Part shown: piece after piece, positions 54,339 to 62,216 of the stretch
Numbering within the stretch: the first letter of the stretch is position 1
Layout of the letters: every line of letters begins with the position of its first letter
Origin: Rhodoferax sp.
Lineage (GTDB): Bacteria > Pseudomonadota > Gammaproteobacteria > Burkholderiales > Burkholderiaceae_C
NCBI GenBank assembly: GCA_031291305.1
Contig: JARLJH010000040.1
Coordinates: 1 to 64,000 of the forward strand
Length of the DNA stretch: 64,000 nucleotides
Direction: 5' to 3'
Notes under the pieces: generated by a model
What the model saw: the letters and a program-made list of their open reading frames with translations, nothing else
What the model was told of the DNA's origin: nothing
Database searches by the model: none
Translations under genes and position numbers: made by a program

Positions 54339-55892
54339 CTACTGAACAAGTATCTCGGTCATCATCCCGCCGAGGTTTTCGGCGTCGTTGGACAGATGAT
54401 CCAGATTGGTGGTGTAAACAAAATACGTACCTTTGGGCACGTCCGCAGAATCGATGATCACGTCGGCCGACTCGCCTCCGCCCAGCGTGATCGAATTGGT
54501 GTCGTAAGCGAGGTTGTTGCCAGCCATGTCACGCAGCAAGCGCGCGTTCCAGGCAATAACCTTCATCGGGATGCCGTTGGTAGCTAGCGTGTGGAATTCG
54601 GTGACGTTGAGGTCTGATACCCGCAACAAAGCGCGATGCGTGATGCCTGCAGCGCACGGCGACGTGCAAGATGTCAGCACGATCTTTGACGAAATGGGTT
54701 GGCTCGGCCTGGCCAAGCCGTCCGAATCCTGCGTGCGAATCTGGTCGGTGCTGACGGTGTCCGGGTAGCTGCGACCACTGATCATGAAATATTTGTCCTT
54801 CATGCCCGAGAAGTCTTCCGGGTTGAATGTCATGCCTACGAAGTGGAAGGCCGGATCAAAGCCCATGAGCTGCATCGGGTACTCGACGTCGTAGGCTGTG
54901 GAGCCGTCCCCGTCGTTGTAGGCGTATTGAACAGTGCCCGGCTCGCGGGTAGCAACGTTGGTCGGCGGGGCCGGCGTCGCACCCGTGCACAAAATGTCGG
55001 CGCAATGCACACCGTCGGTAGATAAGCCATGCGTTGTATTGTTAGCAACCAGCGCAACACGCAGTGAGTCACCGGGGGCTAGGACGTCCTGGCGGGGTCG
55101 CACATACAGCTGACCCACCATGCCCATCTGCAGGTGTTCTGGCGGGGTGATGTGGCAATGAAAGAAGTAGGTGCCGGCATCCGGTGCGGTGTAGTAATAG
55201 GTCATACTGCCGGAAATTGAAATGGCAATCGACGCATCGGGAACACCGTCAAAATAGGACGAGGCGTTTGGATAGCCGTGGAAGTGCACCGTGTGCTGCT
55301 CAAATAGATCGGGCCGCATGATCATCCCGACGTTGCTGAGCGTCAGAAAATACTCGTCGTCTTCGTTGATGGCCATCAGCGGCGCTGGTTGTTGAGCAGC
55401 CAGTACGCCGATGTTCATCATCGCCGCTGCGTCAAGCACGCCACCATTGGGGCTTGGAGGGCTGCTCGAAACGTAGGTCGGATCGGGCACTGGATTCATT
55501 GCGTTGCCTGCATCCAGACCTGGTAAGTTTGGCATGTTGTAGGCAGTATTGAATTCGGCTGCAGTTTGCGTTCCGGGCTTGCCTTGGCTGATCAGGTCGA
55601 TTCCCGACAGCGGCCCAAAGCCAAACAAATAGGTCTGACTGCCGTCAGCCATGGTGGCGTACCCATCGCCGCCGGATATCTCCTGGCACTTGATGCTGGG
55701 ATTGGGCAACATCTTGCCCGTGGGCACGCCATTTATTAACTCAGGCACGAGCGGGTGAAGTACTGTGCTCGTTGGACATTGCGTTCGCAGCAGCTGGGCC
55801 TGGGCTCCACCGCATAGCAAGGCGTTGATCACACATATTGCCACCACACACGCAAAGCGTTGTACGGCTTGACTGTTACTTAGTTTCAACAT
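54339..55892 (-). CDS. Multicopper oxidase subunit A (type-1 copper and half of the trinuclear site)
   Basis: Exported protein of 517 residues with signal peptide (VVAICVINALLCGGAQA) and two cupredoxin domains. The first shows HTVHFHG near residue 200 and FFHCHITPPEHLQMGM near 245, i.e. HxxHxH and HCH-x-EH-x-M: a complete type-1 ligand set plus four trinuclear histidines. The second domain (about 315-517) ends with TTNLDHLSNDAENLGGMM, where the WHSH motif is lost. First gene of the operon; ATG is preceded by GGAGG. A 679 bp regulatory gap lies upstream. Confidence 0.9.
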   Translation of the reverse strand: MLKLSNSQAVQRFACVVAICVINALLCGGAQAQLLRTQCPTSTVLHPLVPELINGVPTGKMLPNPSIKCQEISGGDGYATMADGSQTYLFGFGPLSGIDLISQGKPGTQTAAEFNTAYNMPNLPGLDAGNAMNPVPDPTYVSSSPPSPNGGVLDAAAMMNIGVLAAQQPAPLMAINEDDEYFLTLSNVGMIMRPDLFEQHTVHFHGYPNASSYFDGVPDASIAISISGSMTYYYTAPDAGTYFFHCHITPPEHLQMGMVGQLYVRPRQDVLAPGDSLRVALVANNTTHGLSTDGVHCADILCTGATPAPPTNVATREPGTVQYAYNDGDGSTAYDVEYPMQLMGFDPAFHFVGMTFNPEDFSGMKDKYFMISGRSYPDTVSTDQIRTQDSDGLARPSQPISSKIVLTSCTSPCAAGITHRALLRVSDLNVTEFHTLATNGIPMKVIAWNARLLRDMAGNNLAYDTNSITLGGGESADVIIDSADVPKGTYFVYTTNLDHLSNDAENLGGMMTEILVQ

Positions 55893-56571
55893 TTCATCCC
55901 TCCGTTTTCCTTTGGGGGTGTTCGTTCAAGCTTTTTTAACGAAGCCATTCAGAAGCGAAACAAGCACGCAAATTACCCTGGAGACATTTACCAACCACCC
56001 ATTTGGCCAGGGCGACCACGACGCGCGGTGCTTCATCGTGGTCGACACATTGCGCTTCTTGACAAATCCGAAAAGCACAATCTGTGATGTATAGATTAGT
56101 ATCAGGAGTAACAATTTGTGGAGGGGTTTCCCGAGCCAAAGATGGGGGTGAACCCTACCCAATTGGTGGCACTCAGAGGGTTCTTAGAACTTCCTTAAGG
56201 CATGCTTAACATCTGCTAATCGTGGGCACAAGTGCCCCATGGAACCATCACTTGAAGCTCGAGCAGCGTTGCTCGAACAATGGTCGAGAACTTAGGTCGA
56301 TAGCCGGTAGTTTCGACAGACGCGTACCAATGCGCGCGACTGGTCGAGTCCGGGTATTCCTAGTGGTGATATCAATGCATATTGCTGGCACACCGGGGCG
56401 CAGTCGAACGGCCGGTATGGGGCGACCACATCGAAAAGCTGTATGGCAGCAATGGGTCTATGGTTTCAGAATTTGTTGACAAGAATTGCTGCAACATCTG
56501 CGTTTTTGGCATCGTTGCCGCAGAATAGTTAACTACATATTCAATAGCTGATAGTCCATATAAAACGGGGG
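55893..56571. other. Long control region upstream of the oxidase operon
   Basis: 679 bp lie between the first oxidase gene (minus) and the acyltransferase gene end. Contents: a direct-repeat box at 56194-56210, a hairpin GGGCAC-AA-GTGCCC at 56224-56237, and a dispersed-repeat copy from 56541. An 85-codon plus-strand frame at 56222-56479 has no recognisable product and looks spurious. A leader RNA of up to ~300 nt before the oxidase gene is possible. Confidence 0.45.
56194..56210. promoter_or_regulatory. PmrA/QseB-type direct-repeat box upstream of the oxidase operon
   Basis: CTTAAG-GCATG-CTTAAC repeats the 6-5-6 arrangement found upstream of the secretion operon (25769). A further half-site, CTTAGA at 56183-56188, continues the 11-bp periodicity to three units. 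The box lies about 300 bp upstream of the first oxidase gene, farther than a classical activator site. CTTAAG is self-complementary, so the direction is not fixed by sequence. Confidence 0.5.
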
Positions 56572-56590
56572 CTACAGCCTGTTTTTATCT
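56541..56590 (+). repeat. Dispersed hairpin repeat, copy h (3' end of acyltransferase gene)
   Basis: TCAATAGCTGATAGTCC, then ATATAAAACGGGGGCTACAG and CCTGTTTTTATC. The acyltransferase stop codon (56572-56574) and its last residues (ADKNRL) are encoded by this copy. Confidence 0.6.
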
Positions 56591-57477
56591 GCAAGTATCT
56601 GCGAGATCAGGGTGTCTTTCTCAGCCCACAGGCGGTTTACCCACAGCTGGCAGGTTTCGCGCAGCGCCTGCTCGGCGTTTTGTCCGGGGGCTGGCTGGGC
56701 ATGTGGTACGGCCAGGGTGCGTACTCTCACCACGACGTTCTTCACACGGCCCATCAGAAACTCGGTGAAGGTGGGGCGCCCATCGGGATAGACGATGGTG
56801 ATGTCGAGCACCGCGCCGAATTTCTCACCCATGGCATCGAGCGCCAGTGTGATGCCGCCCGCCTTGGGCTTAAGCAGGTGTTGGTATGGCGACTGCTGGC
56901 GCTGTTGCTTGGCCGAGGTGCAGCGTGTGCCCTCCAGAAAATTCATCACACTGGTGGGTACCAAGGCGTATTTCTCGCAGGCCTTGCGGGTGGTGGTGGC
57001 GTCCTTGCCGCGCTCCTCGGGGTGTTGTTTCAGATACGCCTCGCTATGGCGGCGCATGAACGGGAACTCCAGCGCCCACCAGGCCAGACCCATGATCGGC
57101 ACCCAGATCAGCTCTTTTTTCAGGAAGAACTTCAGCAGCGGAATGCGCCGGTTCAGCACATGCTGCAGCACCAGAATGTCGACCCAGCTCTGGTGGTTGC
57201 AGAGCACCAGATACCACTGGCGCGGGCTCAGGTCTTTGATACCGCTGACCTCCCAGTCGAGCTTTTGGGTCAGTCGCATCCAGCCGCTGTTACCGGCAAT
57301 CCAGGCTTCGGCAATGCGCAGCAGTAGTGGATCTACCACCAGGCGCACCGCCTTGAATGGCAGCAGCAGCTTGATGACCGAGACCGCCAGAAGCAGAGGC
57401 ACCCAAAGCAGGATGTTGAGCAGCATCAGGGCGCTGGCGATAACCCCAAGCAACGGTGCAGGTAAAAAGTGAAGCAT
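56572..57477 (-). CDS. 1-acyl-sn-glycerol-3-phosphate acyltransferase family protein (YihG-like)
   Basis: Inner-membrane acyltransferase of about 301 residues with N-terminal membrane segments (LLGVIASALMLLNILLWVPLLLAVSVI). Catalytic motif NHQSWVDILVL is the HX4D box, and FLEGTRCTSAKQ is the substrate-binding EGTR box. It transfers acyl groups in phospholipid remodelling or synthesis. Start at ATG 57477 or 57489. The C-terminal end is shaped by a dispersed repeat. Confidence 0.88.
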   Translation of the reverse strand: MLHFLPAPLLGVIASALMLLNILLWVPLLLAVSVIKLLLPFKAVRLVVDPLLLRIAEAWIAGNSGWMRLTQKLDWEVSGIKDLSPRQWYLVLCNHQSWVDILVLQHVLNRRIPLLKFFLKKELIWVPIMGLAWWALEFPFMRRHSEAYLKQHPEERGKDATTTRKACEKYALVPTSVMNFLEGTRCTSAKQQRQQSPYQHLLKPKAGGITLALDAMGEKFGAVLDITIVYPDGRPTFTEFLMGRVKNVVVRVRTLAVPHAQPAPGQNAEQALRETCQLWVNRLWAEKDTLISQILADKNRL

Positions 57478-57577
57478 GATGAATGACATTTCACGGCACA
57501 GGGGCTGCACCGATGGGCTATTTTCAGGGATGATTGCACTGTTTGTAGGACGGTTTTCTGGAAAAGGGTGCCCGAAG

Positions 57578-57787
57578 ATGATGATCGTGTTGTCCCTGTT
57601 GATTCTGGCCACGCTGCTGCTGAGCTTTTATAGCGTCGATCAGCTCACTGCGGGCGCGGTGCAGTGGTTGTCAGGTGCTGACGGGCTTGTCCTGCTGGTT
57701 GCAGTGGCTGTGCTGGTGGTCTGGCTGGTCTGGCGAAAGCGGCGGGCTGCAGCCTGTGCCCCGACAGACGTTCCCCGTGAATCTTGA
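57578..57787 (+). CDS. Small two-helix membrane protein, unknown
   Basis: Protein of 69 residues starting at ATG 57578, with two hydrophobic segments (IVLSLLILATLLLSFY and GLVLLVAVAVLVVWLVW) and a basic RKRR after the second. Divergent from the acyltransferase and 17 bp before the oxidoreductase gene. No family recognised. The longer frame from 57476 overlaps the acyltransferase start and is less likely. Confidence 0.5.
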   Translation: MMIVLSLLILATLLLSFYSVDQLTAGAVQWLSGADGLVLLVAVAVLVVWLVWRKRRAAACAPTDVPRES

Positions 57788-57804
57788 AAAAGCGAGCAAT
57801 CAAC

Positions 57805-58890
57805 ATGTCGACAAACACGACCCTGCGCGTGGCCCTGATCGGCTACGGCTCTGCCGCCAGAATTTTTCATGCGCCGCTGCTGGCCGGTGTGCCGGGCCTT
57901 GAGCTGGCGTGCGTCTGTTCCAGCCGACCTGATGCGGTTCATGCCGATTGGCCTGGCCTGCGCGTGGTGGCGACACCAGCCGAAGTATTTGCCGACGCCA
58001 CCATCGACATTGTGGTGATCGCCACCCCCAACGACAGCCATTACCCACTGGCGCTGGCAGCGCTGCAAGCTGGCAAACACGTGGTGGTGGACAAGCCGTG
58101 CACTGTGACCCTGGCCGATGCCGAACACCTATTGCAGGTCGCGGCCCAGCAGGGCAGGGTGCTGACGGTGTTCCAGAACCGGCGGCTTGATAGCGACTTT
58201 CTCGCGCTGCAGCAGGTGCTTGCCGACGGAACTCTGGGCCGGGTCGTGCAGGTGGATTCGCACTTTGACCGTTATCGCCCGGTGGTACCGAGCCGTTGGC
58301 GCGAGGAAGACTTGCCAGGCTCAGGCCTGTGGTTTGACCTGGGTTCACATTTGGTGGACCAGGCACTGGTACTGTGGGGTTTGCCGGATGCGATCAGCCT
58401 GGACTTGGCCTGTATGCGCGACGGCTCCGAGGTCAACGACTGGTTTCATGCCGTACTGCGTTATGACACGACGCGCGCCGGTCTGCGGGTGATCCTGCAC
58501 GCCAGCACCCTGGTGGCCGACCTGGGGCCGCGCTGGACGGTGCATGGCACTAGCGGAAGCTTCACCAAATTTGGATTGGACACGCAGGAAGATACCCTGA
58601 AAGCTGGTCAGCGCCCTCAGCTTGATGCATTGATGGACTGGGGCCGTGATTCTCATCCCGGAACGGTGTTGCAGATGGCAGTCATGCCCGGTGTCGCCAG
58701 CCCGGTCTCGGTGCGCTTTGAAGCACCCAGGCCGTCGGGCAATTACCTGGCCTGGTATGCCAACCTGCGCGATCACCTGGCGGGGCGGGCTGATTTGCTG
58801 GTGACGCCTGAGCAGGTGCGTGCGGTGATGCAGGTGCTGACCCTTGGGGAGCAAAGTGCCAGTCAGGGGCGCGTGGTTTCGCTACGCTGA
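57805..58890 (+). CDS. Gfo/Idh/MocA family NAD(P)-dependent oxidoreductase
   Basis: Protein of 361 residues with an N-terminal Rossmann fold (VALIGYGSAARIFHAPLLAG), VVIATPNDSHYPLALAAL and the conserved Lys of DKPCTVTLADAEHLL, the EKP-like catalytic motif. The C-terminal GFO/IDH/MocA domain has GSHLVDQALVLWG. It resembles YdgJ/YhhX-type dehydrogenases of sugars or inositols. Substrate unknown. Confidence 0.9.
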   Translation: MSTNTTLRVALIGYGSAARIFHAPLLAGVPGLELACVCSSRPDAVHADWPGLRVVATPAEVFADATIDIVVIATPNDSHYPLALAALQAGKHVVVDKPCTVTLADAEHLLQVAAQQGRVLTVFQNRRLDSDFLALQQVLADGTLGRVVQVDSHFDRYRPVVPSRWREEDLPGSGLWFDLGSHLVDQALVLWGLPDAISLDLACMRDGSEVNDWFHAVLRYDTTRAGLRVILHASTLVADLGPRWTVHGTSGSFTKFGLDTQEDTLKAGQRPQLDALMDWGRDSHPGTVLQMAVMPGVASPVSVRFEAPRPSGNYLAWYANLRDHLAGRADLLVTPEQVRAVMQVLTLGEQSASQGRVVSLR

Positions 58891-58977
58891 GCTGTGTCGG
58901 TCTTGGCTGCTCAAGGCCGCCGTACTCTTGGGCTATGCGACGGCGCCAGTACGATTAGTGCAGGGCCGTAACTCGTG

Positions 58978-60624
58978 TCAGTTGGCAAGCCTGGGAACGT
59001 TCATGGGTTCAAGCTTGAATTTTTCGACCAGCGTCAACAGACGCGTTGCTTGTTCGGTGAGAGAAAAGGCCGCCGCGCTGGCCTCTTCGGCCATGGCCGC
59101 GTTTTGCTGTGCCACATCTTCGAGACCTTGCATGGCTTCTCGCGTTTCAGTGATGGCCTGTAGCTGGTTGGCGGTGTCTTGATGGATAACCCCCATCATT
59201 TGCGATACCTGGCCGATGGATTCACTGATCTTGTGCGTCGAATCGCCGGCGATGACCACCTGTTGCGAGCCCTTTTCCACCTTTGCCTGCGAGTCTTGGA
59301 TCAACGCCCGGATGTCCTTGGCAGCCACCGCACTTCGGCTGGCGAGTTGGCGCACCTCTGTTGCGACTACCGCAAAGCCCCGCCCTTGTTCACCCGCACG
59401 TGCGGCCTCCACCGCCGCGTTGAGCGCCAGAATATTGGTCTGGAACGACACACCATCAATCAGGCCGATGATCTCAGCAATTTGGCGCGAGGCCGCATTG
59501 ACGCTGGCCATGATGGACACGGCGCCTGAGACCACCTGTTCACCCTGCGCTGCGTCATTGCGTGCGGAGTCGGCGAGCCGGTTCGCGTTGCGAGCAGATT
59601 CTGTGGTTTGCTCGACGGAAGTCACCAGTGTGCGCATGGCGGTGGCGGCGCGCTGCAAAGTACTGGCCGCGTCCTCTGTGCGTGAACCCAGCTGGGTACT
59701 GCCCTGGGAAATCTCGTTGGCCCCCTGCAGGATGGAGCGTGAGCTCTGAACCACGTCAAAGGCTAGCGCGCCCTGCTTGTAACGCAGCTCTTCGAGCGCC
59801 AAAAGAAGTTGCCCAATCTCGTCACGACGCTGCGTGCGCACGGGCTCAGACAAATCGTGATCCGCCATACGTCTGGCGGCTTGAACCGCTTGCTCGACAC
59901 CTTGTGTGACATTGCGGGTAATCCACCAGCCCAGGCTGGCAGCCAGTATCAGCGCGATGGCCGCGCCACTCAGCAAAATTAGTTGCGTGGAGTTACCCAG
60001 TCCAACCGAACTCTGGGCTGTCAAGCGACTTTGCTCTTCGTCCCAGGCCGTCAGGCGCTCGGAGCTGGCCGTCCATTCGTCCAGTTGTTTGGTCCACTTA
60101 ACCAAATCCGTGGTGAAAATGATGCGGATGTTGAAACCGACGGCATCCAAACCACGATCAGCGCCTTCCTTGGTCGCTTGCGCTAGCAACTCCTGCATGG
60201 CTGTGCCGCGCGTTTCAACGTCGTTGATCAGTGCAATACCCGCAGGGTCAGAGATCATTGCGCGCGCCTTGGTCGCACTGTCACTGAAACTCTTGTAAAT
60301 AGTGTTTAGTTGCGTGTATCCCTTGGCGTTGGCATTCTCCATGGATGCTGCCAACATGCGCAGCGCTGTGCCATAACTGCTGACACTGCGTTCAATGCCT
60401 CTGACCGCCTGGCTGCGCAGGGCGCCAGTACCTGCAGCTGCGTCAAGTGCGCTGCTCATGGTATGAACGCGCTGCATGGCAATGCCTGTCAGAAACAGCA
60501 AGATCAGCAGAATCAGCCCAAAGGCCAGCATCATGCGGTGTGATAAACGCAAAGCCCCCAGCTTGCTCGAAGATGACGCCGAGAAACTGTTTGACTCGGA
60601 AAGTGAAGTATTTGTTGTGGACAT
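58978..60624 (-). CDS. Methyl-accepting chemotaxis protein
   Basis: Receptor of 548 residues: first membrane helix about 30-50, a ~160-residue periplasmic four-helix-bundle-like sensor, second helix about 212-235, HAMP (about 235-285), then the coiled-coil signalling domain with the hairpin tip [27 protein letters not shown]. It lacks the C-terminal NWETF-type pentapeptide. It transmits to CheW/CheA; ligand unknown. Convergent with the oxidoreductase. Confidence 0.92.
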   Translation of the reverse strand: MSTTNTSLSESNSFSASSSSKLGALRLSHRMMLAFGLILLILLFLTGIAMQRVHTMSSALDAAAGTGALRSQAVRGIERSVSSYGTALRMLAASMENANAKGYTQLNTIYKSFSDSATKARAMISDPAGIALINDVETRGTAMQELLAQATKEGADRGLDAVGFNIRIIFTTDLVKWTKQLDEWTASSERLTAWDEEQSRLTAQSSVGLGNSTQLILLSGAAIALILAASLGWWITRNVTQGVEQAVQAARRMADHDLSEPVRTQRRDEIGQLLLALEELRYKQGALAFDVVQSSRSILQGANEISQGSTQLGSRTEDAASTLQRAATAMRTLVTSVEQTTESARNANRLADSARNDAAQGEQVVSGAVSIMASVNAASRQIAEIIGLIDGVSFQTNILALNAAVEAARAGEQGRGFAVVATEVRQLASRSAVAAKDIRALIQDSQAKVEKGSQQVVIAGDSTHKISESIGQVSQMMGVIHQDTANQLQAITETREAMQGLEDVAQQNAAMAEEASAAAFSLTEQATRLLTLVEKFKLEPMNVPRLAN

Positions 60625-60871
60625 AAAACCTCATGAGTTGGCCGCTTTGCCGCGGGGGGTGCCATTGCCTTGCAACTGTACCCTAACCAAACTTTCGGAA
60701 ATTTTGAAACAAGGGGTTGAGTGTTCTGACTGGTCTGACTGGTCGTGGTTGTCACTGTCACAGTCAACTATGGATAGCCACCTGGATAGCAATCGTTGGT
60801 GATGATCGGTTCACGCAGCGTGCCAGAGTAAGATTTGGTGGTTCATGCAGTTTCGTGGAGTGATTTTGTTG
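60625..60871. other. Divergent control region of the chemoreceptor and crcB genes
   Basis: 247 bp. It contains a tandem TCTGACTGG repeat and GTCACTGTCACAGTC near 60725-60770. No fluoride riboswitch consensus could be recognised before crcB. No gene is seen. Confidence 0.4.
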
Positions 60872-61246
60872 ATGACTTCGATTCTTTCCATCAGCCTGGG
60901 TGCTGCCTTAGGTGCGGTTATGCGCTGGTTGCTCAGCACCCGGCTCAATAGTCTGTTTCCTGCGCTGCCTTTGGGGACGCTGGCGGCGAATCTGATCGGT
61001 GGCTACTTGATCGGCGTGGCCATCTCGTATTTCGCGCTGCATGTCGAACTACCTCCGCAGTGGCGTCTGCTGGTGATCACCGGTTTTTTGGGTGGGTTGA
61101 CCACGTTTTCAACCTTTTCTGCCGAGGTGGTGACACAGCTTCAGCAAGGTAATCTGGTGTGGGCCTTTGCCGGTATCGCCGTTCACGTGCTGGGTTCCCT
61201 GGCGATGACGATGCTTGGCATGGCCACGGTGTCGGCGCTATCCTGA
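60872..61246 (+). CDS. crcB: CrcB/Fluc fluoride ion channel
   Basis: Membrane protein of 124 residues with four helices, the usual Fluc size. Conserved residues are GAVMRWLLS near the start, [14 protein letters not shown] (the Asn of the pore) and [15 protein letters not shown] (the phenylalanine box and central TTFSTFS break). It exports fluoride as a dual-topology dimer. ATG 60872 is preferred over 60845. The DUF190 gene follows 30 bp downstream. Confidence 0.92.
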   Translation: MTSILSISLGAALGAVMRWLLSTRLNSLFPALPLGTLAANLIGGYLIGVAISYFALHVELPPQWRLLVITGFLGGLTTFSTFSAEVVTQLQQGNLVWAFAGIAVHVLGSLAMTMLGMATVSALS

Positions 61247-61276
61247 CGCGCCAGAGCAAGATAACGGGAGATCATC

Positions 61277-61600
61277 ATGAATGGATATCAGGTGACATTT
61301 TTTACCCAGCAGGACCGGCGTAATCATGGCTTGTCGCTGGCCGAGTGGCTGCTCAAAACCGCCAAGGACTTGGGCATCGCCGGTGGCACAGCGATCGCGG
61401 CTGCAGAAGGGCTGGGCCATGACCATCGCCTGCACTCGGCACACTTTTTTGAGCTGGCCGATCAGCCGGTGGAAATCACATTTGTGCTCTCAGAGGCACA
61501 AACTGACCAGCTGTTCGATCTGCTGGAAAAGGAAGACATCCGTCTTTTTTATACCAAGGTAGCGGTGCAGTACGGCACCTTGGGCATCGGGAGACACTAG
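61277..61600 (+). CDS. DUF190 family protein
   Basis: Small soluble protein of 107 residues of the DUF190 family, PII-like in fold, often encoded next to crcB. Visible pattern: FFTQQDRRNHGLSLAEWLLK, GIAGGTAIAAAEGLG and VEITFVLSEAQTDQLFDLL. The linked position suggests a role with the fluoride channel, possibly regulation. AACGGGAG precedes the start codon. The stop is adjacent to the convergent EamA gene. Confidence 0.85.
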   Translation: MNGYQVTFFTQQDRRNHGLSLAEWLLKTAKDLGIAGGTAIAAAEGLGHDHRLHSAHFFELADQPVEITFVLSEAQTDQLFDLLEKEDIRLFYTKVAVQYGTLGIGRH

Positions 61601-61601
61601 C

Positions 61602-62036
61602 TCATCGCTTGATGGCCAGCACCAGTACGCCGCCGGCCACCATGGCGATGCCGGTCCACTGCTGCAGCGACGGACGCTCGCCCAGAAAGATGACGGCGAA
61701 GATGGCCACCAGCACCAAGCTGAGCTTGTCCACCGGCGCCACCTTGGAGGCCTCACCAATTTGCAGGGCACGAAAGTAACACACCCACGAGGCCCCGGTC
61801 GCCAGCCCCGATAGGCCCAAAAAGAGCCAGGTCTTGCCGGGCAGATTCAGCGGGTTGCTCCATTTGCCTGCATACATCACAAAAGCGCTCAGCACGACCA
61901 TGATGATGGCTGTGCGTACCAGCGTAGCCAAATCGGAATCTACGCCCTGGATGCCGATCTTGGCAAAGATGGCGGTCAGCGCTGCGAACACAGCCGAGAG
62001 CAAGGCCCAATAAAACCAGTTGTGAGATGCGGTCAT
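61602..62036 (-). CDS. Single-domain EamA/DMT family transporter
   Basis: Inner-membrane protein of 144 residues with five hydrophobic segments and one EamA domain (FYWALLSAVFAALTAIFAKIG, VDKLSLVLVAIFAVIFLGERPS). Most family members carry two EamA copies; this half-size form probably works as a dimer. Start ATG 62036, with 62045 possible. Substrate unknown. Confidence 0.82.
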   Translation of the reverse strand: MTASHNWFYWALLSAVFAALTAIFAKIGIQGVDSDLATLVRTAIIMVVLSAFVMYAGKWSNPLNLPGKTWLFLGLSGLATGASWVCYFRALQIGEASKVAPVDKLSLVLVAIFAVIFLGERPSLQQWTGIAMVAGGVLVLAIKR

Positions 62037-62216
62037 GTGAATCACCTATTGGAAAGTCAAGTATCACTGTAGCGGCAAACAGACTTTGATTCCGTTTCCG
62101 CAATCATTGGTGTTGAGGCCAGAAGCGGCAGATGCGCTGGCCCTGCTGGCCCTGCTGGGGGTGTTGGCAAGCCTAAAACCTTACACTCAGCGCCTCCCCA
62201 ATCCCCTGAAGTGTGC

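Noticed and set aside
56222-56479. 85-codon frame in the oxidase control region
   Set aside because: No ribosome binding site, no family, and it overlaps regulatory-looking sequence.
60780-60871. Fluoride riboswitch upstream of crcB
   Set aside because: GGTGATGATCGG looks a little like the 5' core, but the conserved CUGAUG...CCUAC 3' part of the crcB motif is missing, and pairing could not be built.
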